Source of the DNA: Pseudoduganella lutea
Lineage (GTDB): Bacteria > Pseudomonadota > Gammaproteobacteria > Burkholderiales > Burkholderiaceae_D
Direction of reading: 5' to 3'
NCBI RefSeq assembly: GCF_004209755.1
Contig: NZ_CP035913.1
Location: 5,394,001 to 5,458,000 of the forward strand
DNA: 64,000 nucleotides
Shown: one piece after another, positions 8,466 through 22,735 of the stretch
How the letters are laid out: each line of letters starts with the position of its first letter
Position numbering within the stretch: position 1 is the first letter of the stretch
Made by a program: the position numbers and the translations under genes
The notes under the pieces: model-generated
What the model saw: the letters and a program-made list of their open reading frames with translations, nothing else
What the model was told of the DNA's origin: nothing
The model's database searches: none

Positions 8466-10826
8466 TCAGAACAACACCCGCTGCCGGCTCGTCAGCCCGG
8501 CAAAACTGTCGCCGACGAACGGCAAGATGGCATCGGCGATCGGCCGCAGTTGCCGGTCGAGGTAGTGCTCGTAGTCGATCGCCGCCCGCCGCGTTTCCAG
8601 CGGCTCGGGCCCGGCGGTCGTCATCAGGTAGCGGATCCAGCCGCGGTTCTGGTATTGCAGCGGGCGGCCCTGGGCGGCGTTGAAGTCGTCGGCGATGCGG
8701 GCGGCGCGCACGTGCGGGGGCACGTTGCGCTCGTAGTCGCCCAGCGCGCGGCGCAGCCGTTTGCGGTACACGAGCAGCTCATCGAGTTCGCCGCGCAGCA
8801 TGCGCTCCGTGTAGTCGCGCACGTAGTCGCGGTAGGGCTCGCCGCGGAACACGAGGCCGTACAGCGTCTGCTGGAACTGCTGGGCCAGCGGGGTATAGTC
8901 GGTGCGCACCGTTTCCAGGCCCTTGAACACCATGTCCTCGCTGCCGTCGGCACGCCGCACCAGGCCGGCGTAGCGCTTCTTGCTGCCCTCGTCGGAATCG
9001 CGCACGGTCGGCATCAGGAAGCGGCAGTAGTGCGTTTCGTATTGCAGTTCCAGCGCGCTCTCCAGGTCGAATTCCGCGCGCAGGTGGGTGCGCCACCAGT
9101 CGTTGACGCGCGCGACGAGCGCGCGGCCGATGGCGTCCGCTTCTTCCGCTTCGTGCGCGCGGCCCAGCCACACGAACGTGGAATCCGTGTCGCCATAGAT
9201 CACCTGGTAGCCCTGTTCCTCGATCAGGGCGCGCGTGCGGTGCATGATCTCGTGCCCGCGCATCGTGATCGACGACGCGAGGCGCGGATCGAAGAAGCGG
9301 CAGCCATAAGCGCCGAGCACGCCGTAGAACGCATTCATGATGATCTTGAGCGCGAACGACAGCGGCGCGTTGCCATCGCGCTTGGCCGCCTCGCGGCCTT
9401 GCCATACGCGCGTGACGATCGACGGCAGGCAGTGCGACTTGCGGGAAAAACGCGCGCCCTTGAAGCCCGGCACGGTATCGGCCTCCGGTTCGCGCAGCCC
9501 CTCGATCAGCCCGACCGGGTCGATCAGGAACGTGCGGATGATCGAGGGATACAGGCTTTTATAGTCCAGCACCAGAACGGAGTCATACAGCCCGGAGCGC
9601 GAATCCATCACGAAGCCGCCGGGGCTGTCGGCGTTCGCCACGTCGCCCAGGTTCGGCGCCACGAAGCCGGCGCGGTGCATCAACGGCATGTACGAATGTT
9701 CGAACGCGGCCACGGAACCGCCGCTGCGGTCGGCGGGAAGGCCGGTGACGCTGGCGCGCTCGAGCAGGAACGCCAGGATGCCCGTGTGGGCGAAGATGCG
9801 GGTGACGAGTTCGCAGTCCTTCAGGTTGTAGCGGGCCAGCGCCGGCTTGTCCTCGGCGAACAGGCGGTTGATCTCGTCCATGCGGTCGTAGGGATTGTCG
9901 ATCGCCTTGCCTTCGCCCAGCAGGGTTCGCGACACGTTCTCCAGGCTGAACGACGGGAAGCTCCACGTGGCCGAGCGCAGGGCCTCGATGCCGTCGATGA
10001 GCAGGCGACCCGCCGCCGACGCGAAGAAGTGCTGGCCGTTGCCGTGCTCGCGCCATTCCATCGGCGTGCCGCCGCGTCCCAGCAGCAGCGGCACGCCAAA
10101 GCGGTCCGCGTGCTTCTGCAGCACGCGCAGGTCGAACTGGATCACGCTCCAGCCGATGATCGCGTCCGGATCGTGGCGCGCCATCCAGTCGTTCAACCGG
10201 GTCAGCAGCGCCGGGCGGTCGGCGCAATACGTGAGCGCGAAGTCGATACCGCCCGGATCGCCGTTCGGCGGCCCCAGCATGTAGACGTCGCGCGCGCCGC
10301 AGCCTTCGATCGCGATCGAGTACAGCTCGCCGTGCGCGGTGGTTTCGATGTCGAGCGACGCCAGGCGCAACGTGGGCCGGTAGCCTTCATGCGGTTTCAG
10401 GCGCGCGTTGCGGAGGACGCCATCGCCGCCTTCGCCCGGTTCATCGCCCTCGAACGTGACCGACGCCGTGATGAAGCGTTCCATCAGGTAGCGCTCGTGC
10501 GGCCGCACGTCGGCCTCGTAGACGTCGATACCGTGTTCGCGCAGCCTTTTTTCCAGTTTCAGCAACTGCCGGTAGTGGCGGCAGTACAGGCCCACGACGG
10601 GGCGGTGGCGGAAGTCGCGCAGCGAAAGAGGGCGCAGTTCGCAACCTGTCTCGGCGCGCAGCACGGTCCTTGCCGCCTCCTGCCATTCGGCCGGGATGAA
10701 GGCGACGGATGGCTGCGGCGGCAGCCGCACGCGGCGCGCGCCGGCATCGGTGGCGATCCAGAACTCGACCTCGGTACCGGTGTCGGTATCGCGCCAGTGG
10801 CGGGTCAGCAGGAAACCCGGCTGCAT
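8466..10826 (-). CDS. polB: DNA polymerase II (family B)
   Basis: 786 residues, matching E. coli Pol II in length; the start [20 protein letters not shown] aligns with the E. coli N-terminus from ATG 10826, which is why the GTG at 10850 is rejected. The 3'-5' exonuclease motifs are present: LDIETT (Exo I), GWSVIQFDL (Exo II) and YNLKDCELV (Exo III). So are the polymerase motifs [13 protein letters not shown] (A), [15 protein letters not shown] (B) and YGDTDSTFV (C), all with their catalytic acids. Pol II restarts and bypasses damaged replication forks and is SOS-inducible in enterobacteria; I see no LexA box here. The ATG is five bases after the stop of the receiver-GGDEF gene, so the two are probably co-translated. 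Confidence 0.95.
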   Translation of the reverse strand: MQPGFLLTRHWRDTDTGTEVEFWIATDAGARRVRLPPQPSVAFIPAEWQEAARTVLRAETGCELRPLSLRDFRHRPVVGLYCRHYRQLLKLEKRLREHGIDVYEADVRPHERYLMERFITASVTFEGDEPGEGGDGVLRNARLKPHEGYRPTLRLASLDIETTAHGELYSIAIEGCGARDVYMLGPPNGDPGGIDFALTYCADRPALLTRLNDWMARHDPDAIIGWSVIQFDLRVLQKHADRFGVPLLLGRGGTPMEWREHGNGQHFFASAAGRLLIDGIEALRSATWSFPSFSLENVSRTLLGEGKAIDNPYDRMDEINRLFAEDKPALARYNLKDCELVTRIFAHTGILAFLLERASVTGLPADRSGGSVAAFEHSYMPLMHRAGFVAPNLGDVANADSPGGFVMDSRSGLYDSVLVLDYKSLYPSIIRTFLIDPVGLIEGLREPEADTVPGFKGARFSRKSHCLPSIVTRVWQGREAAKRDGNAPLSFALKIIMNAFYGVLGAYGCRFFDPRLASSITMRGHEIMHRTRALIEEQGYQVIYGDTDSTFVWLGRAHEAEEADAIGRALVARVNDWWRTHLRAEFDLESALELQYETHYCRFLMPTVRDSDEGSKKRYAGLVRRADGSEDMVFKGLETVRTDYTPLAQQFQQTLYGLVFRGEPYRDYVRDYTERMLRGELDELLVYRKRLRRALGDYERNVPPHVRAARIADDFNAAQGRPLQYQNRGWIRYLMTTAGPEPLETRRAAIDYEHYLDRQLRPIADAILPFVGDSFAGLTSRQRVLF

Positions 10827-10831
10827 GGACA

Positions 10832-11730
10832 CTATGGCGTGGCGCGCCACACCACCCGGTTGCGGCCGGCCTGCTTGGCGCGGTACAGGTGCGCATCGGC
10901 GGCGGCGAACAGCGCCGCCGTATCCTCGCCCGGCAGCAGCGTGGCGCCGCCGACGCTGACGGTCAGCACGGGCGCCACCGGCGAGGCCACATGGGCGATC
11001 GCCAGCCGGTTCAGCGCATCGCGCAGCCGGTCGGCCAGGCCGCGGGCATGGGCCGCATCCGTTTCCGGCATCAGCAGCACGAGCTCCTCGCCGCCGTAGC
11101 GCGCCGCCAGGTCGCCGGGGCGGCGCACGAAGGCATCGGCCGTGCGCGCCACCGCGCGCAACGCGCGGTCGCCGGCCGGGTGGCCATAGTGGTCGTTGTA
11201 CTGCTTGAAGGAATCGATGTCGAGCAGCGCCAGCGACAGCGGCGTGTCGCGCCGCCGTGCGCGCTGGTATTCGGCCTCGAACACCTCGTCGAAACGGCGG
11301 CGGTTGGCCAGTTCGGTGAGGCCATCCACGTGCGCCAGGTGCTCCAGCATGCGGCGCTGGCGCACCATCTGCAGGTGCAGCGCCACGCGCGCCATCACCA
11401 CGGTGGCGTTGAACGGCTTGGCGATGTAGTCGGAAGCGCCCAGCTTCAGGCCCTGCGCCTCGTCCTCGGGGCGGCCGAGGCCGGAAACGAAGATCACGGC
11501 GATATCGGCCGTGCGCGGGTCCGCGCGCAGCCGGCGCAGCACCTCGAAGCCATCCATGTCGGGCATCATCACGTCGAGCAGTACCAGGTCGGGCACGTGG
11601 CGCGTGGCGCGGTCGAGCGCCTGCGTGCCATCCTTGGCGAGCAGTACGGTGTATTCCGGTTTCAGCAGCTCGGCGAGGACTTCGCGATTGATCGCGTCGT
11701 CGTCGGCCACCAGGACTTTTTGCAGGGCGT

Positions 11731-11734
<4 letters not shown>
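10832..11734 (-). CDS. Response regulator with GGDEF output (diguanylate cyclase)
   Basis: 300 residues: a receiver domain (about 5-120) followed by GGDEF (about 135-295). Receiver marks are VADDD at the N-terminal acidic pocket, the phosphoacceptor Asp in [19 protein letters not shown] and the Lys in DYIAKPF. The cyclase loop is RYGGEEL with RPGD five residues before it, an intact RxxD feedback site. Phosphorylation would dimerise it and switch on c-di-GMP synthesis in the cytoplasm. The start ATG overlaps the stop of the upstream hybrid kinase by four bases (ATGA), and DNA polymerase II starts five bases after its stop. The hybrid kinase is the obvious phosphodonor. Confidence 0.92.
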
Positions 11735-15354
<3,620 letters not shown>

Positions 15355-15373
15355 GCGGATTCCTGTCGTGTGC

Positions 15374-17611
15374 TTACTGGTAGCGGTAGTCGAAGCGCAC
15401 GCCATAGGTGCGCGGCGCGCCAGGCACCGTCATGCCGAAGCTGTCGATCGTGGCGGGGGCGATCCGGTTGCCGAGGTTGCGGGCATGGGCGGACAGCGTC
15501 CACGGCGCGTCGTCCGGGTGCCAGGCCAGCGTTGCATCCACGGTGGTCATCGCCGGCACCCGGTACTGCACCAGCTTCGACGGCACACCGATCAGGTAAG
15601 CCGCGCTGCGGCGCGCATCGACGCCTGCGCGCACTTCGTGGCCGGCGAGCCGCACGCGGCGCTCGTAGCCGGCCGAGAGCACGTGCGATGGCGCGCGGTC
15701 GAGCTTGCGGCCATTCCAGGACTGGATGCCATCCGGCGTGTACGACACGTAATGCGCGTCGAGCAGCGCCACGCCATAGGTGAAGCGGTCGTCCGCGCTG
15801 GCCTGCACCTTGCCGTCCAGCTCCAGGCCGCGCACGCTGGCGATGCCGGCATTGGTGGTGATGAAGCGGGGCGCGCCGGCGATGATCGCGTTGCCGGACA
15901 GTTGCAGGTTCGTGTAATCGTAGTGGAACGCGGCCACGTCCAGGCTGGCCCGGTTGTTCCAGAAGCGTGTCTTCGCGCCCAGTTCAAGCGACTTCACCGC
16001 TTCCGGCTGGTAGTACAGGTAGCCGGGGGCAACGGCGGCCGCGGCGGGGCAGGTGACGCCCGGGGTGGCGGCTGCCACGCAGCCGTCGTTGAAGCCGCCC
16101 GCCTTGTAGCCGGTGGACAGCGTGCCGTAGACGAATGTGGAGGGCGCCAGGTCGTAGTCCAGGCCCAGGCGCCACGTGCGCTTGTCCGTTTCGATCCGCG
16201 CGATATTCGGCAGCTGGAAATCGGTGGCCGGGTTGAACACGGGGCCCTGCTGGAAGCTGGTGGCGCCCACGCGCGACTTGTCGTCTTCCGTATGGCGCAG
16301 GCCCGCGGTGGCACGAAGGCGCTCGGTGACGCGGTACGTAACCTGGCCGAAGGCGGCGCGGCTCTTCGCCAGCGTGGGGTCCGTGGGGAAGGCGTAATAG
16401 GGTGTCAGGCCGATCGGCGCCAGGTCGCGGAACACGTAGTTCGAATGCGCGCGCTCGTCGAACCAGTACAGGCCCGCCTGCGCGGACAGCGGGCCCTGGC
16501 CGTTCGTGGCCACGCGCAGCTCGTGCGAATCCTGGCGCTGCCCGCCACTGAAATTCTGGCGCACGCCCAGCGTGACAGGAGGCGCGACGCGGTAGATGTA
16601 GTTCGTCAGGTAATCGAGGTCGAACTTGCGGTGCGCGCCCAGGTAGTACAGCGTGGCCGGGCCCAGGTTCCACGTCAGTTCGGCGCTGATGCCGGATGTG
16701 CGGTTGCGGCCATGGCCCTGTTCCGGCACCACGTTGCGCGGCACGAAGCGGTTCGTCAGCCGGTCGCCGGCGGAAGCGCCATACCACACGGGATTGCCGC
16801 TGTCGGCGTTGCGGAAGAAGTTGTTGTCCGAGACGAAGCCGTCCGGGTTGTAGTGGTTCGTGGCATGGTCGGCGCGCAGCAGCAGCGAAGCCGTGGGGCC
16901 AAGTGCCACGCTGGCAGACAGGCGGGCGGCGCGCAGGTCGGCATCCTGGCCCAACGTGCGCCCCGTGCCCTGGCCATTGCGAAGGTAGGAATCGTGGCGG
17001 CTGGTGGCGACGGCGGCGCGCAGCGCCAGCCAGTGCGCCACGGGCACGTTCAGCATGCCGTTCGCCTTGCGGCTGCCGTAATTGCCGGCTTCCACGCCGA
17101 TGGCCGCTTCCAGCTGACGCGTGGGGGCGTTCGAAATCACGTTCACGACGCCGGCGGTGGTGTTGCGGCCATACAGGGTGCCCTGCGGCCCGCGCAGCAC
17201 TTCGATGCGGTCCACGTCCAGCAGCAGTCCATTCTGGTTATGCGGGCGGGCGATGTAGATCCCGTCCAGCATGAAGGCGGCGGAGGGGTCGCCCTTGTCG
17301 GTGGCATCGGAGTTCGACACGCCGCGGATCGTGATCTTCAGGCCGTCGGCCGCGCCGTCCAGGTGCACGCCGGGCAGCCGCTTGGCCAGGTCCGCCGGGG
17401 TGCCGAAGCCGGCCGCCCGCAGGTCGTCGCCGGACAGCACGGTCATGGCGACGGGCGTCTTCGACTCCAGCGACGCGGTGCGCTGCGCGGTGACGACGAC
17501 TTCCTGCAGTTGCCCGTGGGCTTGCGCGCGGGCGTGGGTGGCAACGAGGGTGGCGCAGGCGGCGGCCACGAGGCCGGCCAGCAGGGCAAGGGGGCCCCGG
17601 CGATCTTGCAT
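15374..17611 (-). CDS. TonB-dependent outer-membrane receptor
   Basis: 745 residues with a Sec signal peptide ending near ATHARAQA. A short TonB-box-like QEVVVTAQR follows, then a plug domain (about 45-155: [44 protein letters not shown]) and a 22-strand barrel ending in an aromatic FDYRYQ that fits outer-membrane insertion. ATG 17611 is preferred over an upstream candidate at 17707 because it begins the signal peptide. Such receptors import siderophores, vitamins or oligosaccharides using TonB energy; the ligand cannot be read from sequence. It is divergent from a second receptor across 279 bp, in which I saw no convincing Fur box. No transport partner genes adjoin it. Confidence 0.9.
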   Translation of the reverse strand: MQDRRGPLALLAGLVAAACATLVATHARAQAHGQLQEVVVTAQRTASLESKTPVAMTVLSGDDLRAAGFGTPADLAKRLPGVHLDGAADGLKITIRGVSNSDATDKGDPSAAFMLDGIYIARPHNQNGLLLDVDRIEVLRGPQGTLYGRNTTAGVVNVISNAPTRQLEAAIGVEAGNYGSRKANGMLNVPVAHWLALRAAVATSRHDSYLRNGQGTGRTLGQDADLRAARLSASVALGPTASLLLRADHATNHYNPDGFVSDNNFFRNADSGNPVWYGASAGDRLTNRFVPRNVVPEQGHGRNRTSGISAELTWNLGPATLYYLGAHRKFDLDYLTNYIYRVAPPVTLGVRQNFSGGQRQDSHELRVATNGQGPLSAQAGLYWFDERAHSNYVFRDLAPIGLTPYYAFPTDPTLAKSRAAFGQVTYRVTERLRATAGLRHTEDDKSRVGATSFQQGPVFNPATDFQLPNIARIETDKRTWRLGLDYDLAPSTFVYGTLSTGYKAGGFNDGCVAAATPGVTCPAAAAVAPGYLYYQPEAVKSLELGAKTRFWNNRASLDVAAFHYDYTNLQLSGNAIIAGAPRFITTNAGIASVRGLELDGKVQASADDRFTYGVALLDAHYVSYTPDGIQSWNGRKLDRAPSHVLSAGYERRVRLAGHEVRAGVDARRSAAYLIGVPSKLVQYRVPAMTTVDATLAWHPDDAPWTLSAHARNLGNRIAPATIDSFGMTVPGAPRTYGVRFDYRYQ

Positions 17612-17890
17612 TGCTATTCTTTCAGGTAAGGAGGCACCGCGCGGAACGATCGATCCGCGTCCTGCAGGCGCGATGTCGAGGCGCGATGCGTGAATTTCAG
17701 CCCGCAAGTCTAACAGTTCAGCTTGCTCAATGACAGAAAATTACTGTGAGGCAAATCGTTTTGCGGGCCCCTTTGTCGCGGTGCCGCCACTGTCGACATG
17801 GCCACGCGCAGGCTGTCATGGCAGCGTCACATCGGCTCATTACCATTCGGCACAGTTTGTATTTCGCTAACTTTGTCCCGAAAGACTCCG

Positions 17891-20134
17891 ATGCGCCAGC
17901 CTTCGTTCCGCCTCCGCCTGACCCCACTTTGCCTGTCGCTGCTGGCCGCGCTGCCTGCGCTCGGCCTTGCCGCCGAGCCGGCCGATCCCGTTGCTGCCGA
18001 TCCGGCCGGCGCGCCGCCGATGGCGATCGTGGAAGTGACGGGCACGGGCCAGTCACGCCAGGTGCAGAACATCACCCGCGCCGATCTGCAGCAGGCCACT
18101 CCAGGCACGAGCGCGCTGAAGACGCTGGAAAAACTGCCCGGCGTGAGCTTCCAGTCGGCCGACCCGTTCGGCAGCTACGAATGGTCGACGCGTTTCTCGA
18201 TCCGCGGCTTCAACCAGAACCAGCTCGGCTTCACGCTGGACGACATCCCGCTCGGCGACATGAGCTACGGGAACAACAACGGCCTGCACATCTCGCGCGC
18301 GATCTCGTCGGAGAACATCGGCCGTGTCGCCGTGTCGCAAGGGGCCGGCGCGATCGGTACCGCGTCGACCACCAATTTGGGCGGCACCGTGCAGTTCGTC
18401 ACGCTGGGGCCGGCGAGCGAGCAGGGCGTGACCGCCGCGCAGACGCTCGGCAGCGACGACACCGCGCGCACCTTCGTGCGGTTCGACAGCGGCGAATTCG
18501 CCGGCGGCACGAAGTTCTACATCAGCGGCACGCGCATGCGCAGCGAAAAATGGAAAGGCGCCGGCCCGCAGGACCAGGACCAGTTCAACAGCCGCGTCGA
18601 GCGCCGCATCGGCGAGCACACGCTGTCGGCGTTCTTCAACTATTCGGACCGCCGCGAAGTCGATTACCAGGACCTGTCGCATGAAATGGCGCGGCGCTTG
18701 GGCATGGACTGGGACAACTACTATCCGGACTGGCAGCGCGCCGTCGATGCGGCAAAGGGCGTCTACAGCGGCGCCGTCAACAGCCTGGACGACGCCTACT
18801 ACCTGGGCCAGGGCCTGCGCAAGGACAAGCTGGGCGGCGCCTCGGCCGAGCTGCAGCTGACGCCCGTGCTGGCCGCCAAGCTGACGGCCTACCACCATGG
18901 CAACGAAGGGCAGGGGCACTGGTATACGCCGTACACCCCCACGTCGGCCGAGGTGCCGATCTCGATCCGCACCACCGAATACACGATCAGCCGCAACGGC
19001 GTGCTGGGCGACGTGACGTGGGAACTGGGCATGCACACGCTGAACGCGGGTTTCTGGGCGGAGCGCAACAAGCACATGCTGACACGTAATTTCTACGCGG
19101 TGACCGATGGCCGCTACATCGACGACTTCCTGCGCGGCCCGATGAGCACGGGCTTCCTGCAGTCGTTCGTCACCGACACCCGCCAGTTCTACGTGCAGGA
19201 TACGATCGCGCTGCTCGATGGCAGGCTGAAGGTCAACGTGGGCTTCAAGAGCCCGAAAGTGGAGATCGATGCGCACACCTTCGTCGGCGACCGCGCCGAT
19301 GGCGCGATCACGGCGAAGAAGACATTCCTGCCGCAGGCCGGCATCACGTACCAGCTGTCGCGCAACGACGAGCTGTTCGCCTCGGGCGCGAAGAACATGC
19401 GCTCGTACCAGCCGGGCGTGAACGGCCCGTTCTCGCAGACGCGCGCCGGCTATGCGCTGTCCATCGCCAGCCTGAAGCCGGAAACGTCGACCACGTTCGA
19501 CCTGGGCATGCGCTTCAAACGTGACGCCGTGCAGGGCTCGGTGGCCGTCTACTACGCGAAGTTCGACGACCGCCAGCTCGGCATCGCCACCTGCGCCGGC
19601 ATCGTCGGCTGCGCGGGCACCGTCGTCAACGTGGGCAAGGTGGAAACGCGCGGGCTGGAGGCACTGGCCGTGTGGAAGATCGCTCCCGCCATCTCGTGGT
19701 TTAACACGTTCACCTACAACGACTCCACCTACGAATCGAACTACACGGACAATGGCCAGCTGGTGGCCGTGAAGGGCAAGCAGGTCGTGGACGCGCCGAG
19801 GAAAATGTTCAACACGGAGCTGGCCTACGACGCGAACGGCTTCTTCGCGCGCCTGGGCGCCAAGTACACGGACAAGCGCTACTACACGTACACGAACGAC
19901 AATTCGGTACCGTCGTACGTGGTAGCCAACCTGTCCGGCGGCTACCGCCTGGGTTCGGCCGGCATGGTGAAGGACCTGACCTTGCAGGTCAACGTGACGA
20001 ACCTGTTCGACCGGAACTATTTCGGCACGATCGGCTCGAACGGCTTTGCCGCGGCCGATCCGCGCGGTACGTCGATGACGCTGATGTCGGGCGCGCCGCG
20101 CCAGGTGTTCTTCACGCTGGCGGGCAAGCTGTAA
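17891..20134 (+). CDS. TonB-dependent outer-membrane receptor
   Basis: 747 residues. A signal peptide (RLRLTPLCLSLLAALPALGLAAE, to about residue 26) precedes a TonB-box-like AIVEVTGTG, a plug (KTLEKLPGVSF, RFSIRGFNQNQLGFTLDDIPLG, NIGRVAVSQGAGAIGTASTTNLGGTVQF) and a barrel ending FFTLAGKL. Its plug differs from that of the divergent receptor at 15374-17611 (LDDIPLG, GTASTTNLGG in place of LYGRNTTAG), so the two are not a recent duplication. ATG 17891 opens the signal peptide; 17798 would add an unrelated leader. The substrate is unknown. The gene ends just before a P450 pseudogene on the other strand. Confidence 0.9.
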   Translation: MRQPSFRLRLTPLCLSLLAALPALGLAAEPADPVAADPAGAPPMAIVEVTGTGQSRQVQNITRADLQQATPGTSALKTLEKLPGVSFQSADPFGSYEWSTRFSIRGFNQNQLGFTLDDIPLGDMSYGNNNGLHISRAISSENIGRVAVSQGAGAIGTASTTNLGGTVQFVTLGPASEQGVTAAQTLGSDDTARTFVRFDSGEFAGGTKFYISGTRMRSEKWKGAGPQDQDQFNSRVERRIGEHTLSAFFNYSDRREVDYQDLSHEMARRLGMDWDNYYPDWQRAVDAAKGVYSGAVNSLDDAYYLGQGLRKDKLGGASAELQLTPVLAAKLTAYHHGNEGQGHWYTPYTPTSAEVPISIRTTEYTISRNGVLGDVTWELGMHTLNAGFWAERNKHMLTRNFYAVTDGRYIDDFLRGPMSTGFLQSFVTDTRQFYVQDTIALLDGRLKVNVGFKSPKVEIDAHTFVGDRADGAITAKKTFLPQAGITYQLSRNDELFASGAKNMRSYQPGVNGPFSQTRAGYALSIASLKPETSTTFDLGMRFKRDAVQGSVAVYYAKFDDRQLGIATCAGIVGCAGTVVNVGKVETRGLEALAVWKIAPAISWFNTFTYNDSTYESNYTDNGQLVAVKGKQVVDAPRKMFNTELAYDANGFFARLGAKYTDKRYYTYTNDNSVPSYVVANLSGGYRLGSAGMVKDLTLQVNVTNLFDRNYFGTIGSNGFAAADPRGTSMTLMSGAPRQVFFTLAGKL

Positions 20135-20170
20135 GCCGGGGAGGCGGACCCGGTCCTGCGGGCCGGCTCC

Positions 20171-20740
20171 TTAGCCGCGCCGGCCGACCCGGATCAGGAA
20201 GCCGCTTTTCGGGATCGCCGGCAGCCGGCGCATGTCCAGCGCCAGGTCCTGCGGCGGCACCTCGTAATCCATCCCGCCCGCAAGCCAGCGGGCGGAGCGC
20301 TTCATCAGTTCCACCGTGATCCACTCGCCCGGGCAGCGGTGCCCGGTGCCCGGTGACCGCGTGGCCACCATCCTGCGGCACCAGCGTGTACGGGTTGTCG
20401 CGCCGGCGCGGATGCGTTCGATCAGGCCGGTCAGGTCGAACATCGCCGACAGTTGCTTCGTCCTCAGCGTCACCTCGTCGTCCCCCAGCGGCTTGCTGCT
20501 GCCCGCCATGCTTCCTTGAACAGCTCGCCCAGCCGCTCGATGCGCGCCGGTGCCATCAGGTCTATGAACATGGCCTTACGCACGGCATGGGCCTTGTCGT
20601 CCAGCCCGTGCATGCCGCCTCGACCGAACAGCGTGGCTTGCAGCCGCATCGGAGCCGCCCCTTGCGCATGAATCGTTCGTGGTCATAGAAAAGTTCCGCC
20701 GCCTGCGGGCCGGTCGAACACATCCAGGCTCTGCCTTTAT
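20171..20740 (-). pseudogene. Wrecked CYP152-type (peroxygenase) cytochrome P450
   Basis: Read leftward from about 20740, one frame gives TGPQAAELFYDHERFMRKG, then after a frame change APMRLQATLFGRGGMHGLDD followed by AHAVRKAMFIDLMAPARIE. These match the N-terminal third of fatty-acid alpha/beta-hydroxylating P450s. A jump follows: RTKQLSAMFD runs straight into a heme-loop region split by another frameshift (NPYTLVPQDGG in one frame, GHRCPGEWITVELMKR in another, with the heme Cys), and on to PAIPKSGFLI at the C-terminus. About 180 codons of the middle, including the substrate-side helices, are absent, and so is the N-terminus. The gene cannot make an enzyme. Intact relatives use H2O2 to hydroxylate or decarboxylate fatty acids. 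Confidence 0.8.
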
Positions 20741-20846
20741 TGCAACGATGGTGATATTATTTTTATGATAAGTATCTTGGCTCAGCGTTGATGGGCCACT
20801 ATCGCACTCTCATGGTCAGCTGACGCGAATAATCGAGGAGCAGGGC

Positions 20847-22286
20847 TTGGCACTGAACAATAGAGAAGAAGTACATTTTTGGCGGGAACTGGAAAGGGTC
20901 GAACAATGGCTGAGTACAGGCGCGGGCGCGGCTGCCGGCCGCATATACGACACCATGGGCCGGCCCGGCGAACAAACCTTTGCCAACTATGGCAACGAAC
21001 TGGTGGCCAGCGTCGCCCGGGTCGAGCGGGTACGGCAGGCCCTTGACCAATCCGGACCCATGGCGAAACGGCTGGCGATGCAACAGTTGTCCGGTATCGG
21101 TCTTGACGATGTCTGGGACATCCTGCTTGCCGCTTGCAAGGAAATCGCGCTGTATTATGGCGGCGCTGTCGTTACCGGCGCGGTTGTCGGCGGTGCGATC
21201 GGTAGCCTGGCTTTTGGCGCCGGCGCCATACCGGGTGCCGTGGTTGGTGGCGCAGCCGGTTCGCAGGTCGGTATCTGGGTGCTGACACTGCTGGGACTGA
21301 AAGAATTGGTCGTAGGCCTCGGTACCATGTTTCCAGTCGCGATGGAGCATTACGTGCGTGGCTTTCGCGAAGCGTGGGGCGCCGTGCCGGACAACCGACG
21401 TGACTTCGGAAATAGTGCCGCTCTGTCTTCCGGCAGCATCTCCGCCGGTGCGTGGCACATGGGACAGGGTCACTTCATTCTTGTCACGGCAATCCTGACT
21501 GCGGTGGTGGCTTATCTCACGCGGGGCGGGGGAACTACCGCGTCGCTGGCGCAGATGGCCAGGCAGAGCAGGAGGCTGGGGGCGAAGTTTGCCAATTGGG
21601 CGGTGAAGAATGAGAGAAAACTGCTGGCTCATCCGCAATTGCAGAGCCGGCCGAATAATTCGGTTGCCATGGCGATGGGGGAGTCGCTGCCAACGAGTGG
21701 TCGTGGTGCGTCTGGCCCGAGTGGTAGCCGTAGCGCGTCTGGTACGAGTGGTAACACAAAGGTCGATGCTGTAGGGGCAAATACGGCGCTAGTAGACTCT
21801 GAGGTGTCTGCGCTCCAACGGATGGCGGCGAACAATCGAGCAGGCTCGCCTGCGGCTGATCTACGAAGTGCGTACCAGCAAGCGAAAGGCCAAGTGGATT
21901 TCGCTCATATTGAAGCCGATGTTCGCCTGAATTCTGCTGGCGTGTTGCAAAAGGCACAGGGCGGACATTTCTCAACATCACCATTAGTAGATATCATCCC
22001 CGGCACCGAATCGGTTGGTGCGAATGGTTCGATGTGGGCCAAAATAAACTTGAAGGGACCAGATGGCAATTGGTATCAAAAAACTAATAACAATGGTTTC
22101 TCCAGCCTTACCCCTGATACTTGGTCGCTCGCGCAAGCTAAAGGCGAAATGAGTCAAGCATTCTTAGGACGGACACAACTCCCCAATGGGAACTGGATGG
22201 GCAGTTCCAGCGGGGTAGACTTCCGTTTCTATCCGCCAACCAAAAATGTGCCGTTATGGCGCGGCTTTCCAGAGTACACACCATGA
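20847..22286 (+). CDS. Polymorphic toxin with glycine-zipper N-terminus and EndoU-like C-terminal domain
   Basis: 479 residues, starting at TTG 20847 with GAGGAG six bases upstream. Residues 1-95 are helical; 104-150 are a Gly-zipper membrane stretch (GAVVTGAVVGGAIGS, PGAVVGGAAGSQVG); 209-225 a second hydrophobic helix; 275-305 a Ser/Gly linker. The C-terminal 130 residues resemble bacterial EndoU ribonuclease toxins: His354 in HIEADV, His374 in GGHFSTS, Lys412 in WYQKTNNNGFSS, then LTPDTWS and GNWMGSSSGVDFRFY. The His-His-Lys set is the EndoU catalytic triad, though the assignment rests on motif memory. The N-terminal layout is like type VI secretion or other contact-dependent effectors, but no secretion gene is in the window. 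Its stop overlaps the next gene by ATGA. Codon use becomes AT-richer towards the 3' end, suggesting a transferred tip. Confidence 0.75.
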   Translation: MALNNREEVHFWRELERVEQWLSTGAGAAAGRIYDTMGRPGEQTFANYGNELVASVARVERVRQALDQSGPMAKRLAMQQLSGIGLDDVWDILLAACKEIALYYGGAVVTGAVVGGAIGSLAFGAGAIPGAVVGGAAGSQVGIWVLTLLGLKELVVGLGTMFPVAMEHYVRGFREAWGAVPDNRRDFGNSAALSSGSISAGAWHMGQGHFILVTAILTAVVAYLTRGGGTTASLAQMARQSRRLGAKFANWAVKNERKLLAHPQLQSRPNNSVAMAMGESLPTSGRGASGPSGSRSASGTSGNTKVDAVGANTALVDSEVSALQRMAANNRAGSPAADLRSAYQQAKGQVDFAHIEADVRLNSAGVLQKAQGGHFSTSPLVDIIPGTESVGANGSMWAKINLKGPDGNWYQKTNNNGFSSLTPDTWSLAQAKGEMSQAFLGRTQLPNGNWMGSSSGVDFRFYPPTKNVPLWRGFPEYTP

Positions 22287-22735
22287 TGAGAATTATTACT
22301 GAAGTTTTTAAAATGCCTGGCGGCTCTATGATTCCATTACTCTACGCGGTAATGGAAGATGGCCAAGTTGATCGCGCGGCAACCGATACTCTTTGCGAAT
22401 TCGTGAGTCATCTGTTTCCTCCAGCGGACAAGGAATTTGAGAATTTGCTTGCCCAAGTGAGTGCGGGCAAATACTTTCCTGCTAACCCATTATTGGCAGA
22501 TTTTGGCGTAAATGACGTCAATGCATGGTTGGTTGCTCCGCATGCGAAAGGCGGCGGCCTTTCCATCTCAAATGAAAATATTTCGGACTATTCGATTGAT
22601 GACGGACAGCCACAAGAATTTTCAATTTCGGAATTTCGTGCTGTAGCGGAGTGTTGGAAGAATTTTCAGAAAATTATTCGAGAAAAAGGCGCGGAAAATA
22701 TTCTCGGGGAGAGATTTGAAACACTAATTCCATAG
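22283..22735 (+). CDS. Putative immunity protein for the EndoU-like toxin
   Basis: 150 residues, acidic and soluble, with no signal peptide or membrane segment. The start ATG 22283 overlaps the toxin stop in ATGATGA, the usual layout of a toxin-immunity pair. I do not recognise a named immunity family; notable stretches are LLADFGVNDVNAWLVAP and EFRAVAECWKNFQKII. The gene is clearly AT-richer than the window average, like the toxin tip. The role is inferred from position, length and composition. The stop codon is followed immediately by a decayed copy of part of the toxin gene. Confidence 0.65.
   Translation: MMRIITEVFKMPGGSMIPLLYAVMEDGQVDRAATDTLCEFVSHLFPPADKEFENLLAQVSAGKYFPANPLLADFGVNDVNAWLVAPHAKGGGLSISNENISDYSIDDGQPQEFSISEFRAVAECWKNFQKIIREKGAENILGERFETLIP

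Noticed and set aside
17612..17890. Fur box or other shared operator between the divergent TonB receptors
   Set aside because: I found only a weak ACAG/CTGT inverted repeat near 17733-17747 and nothing close to an iron box.
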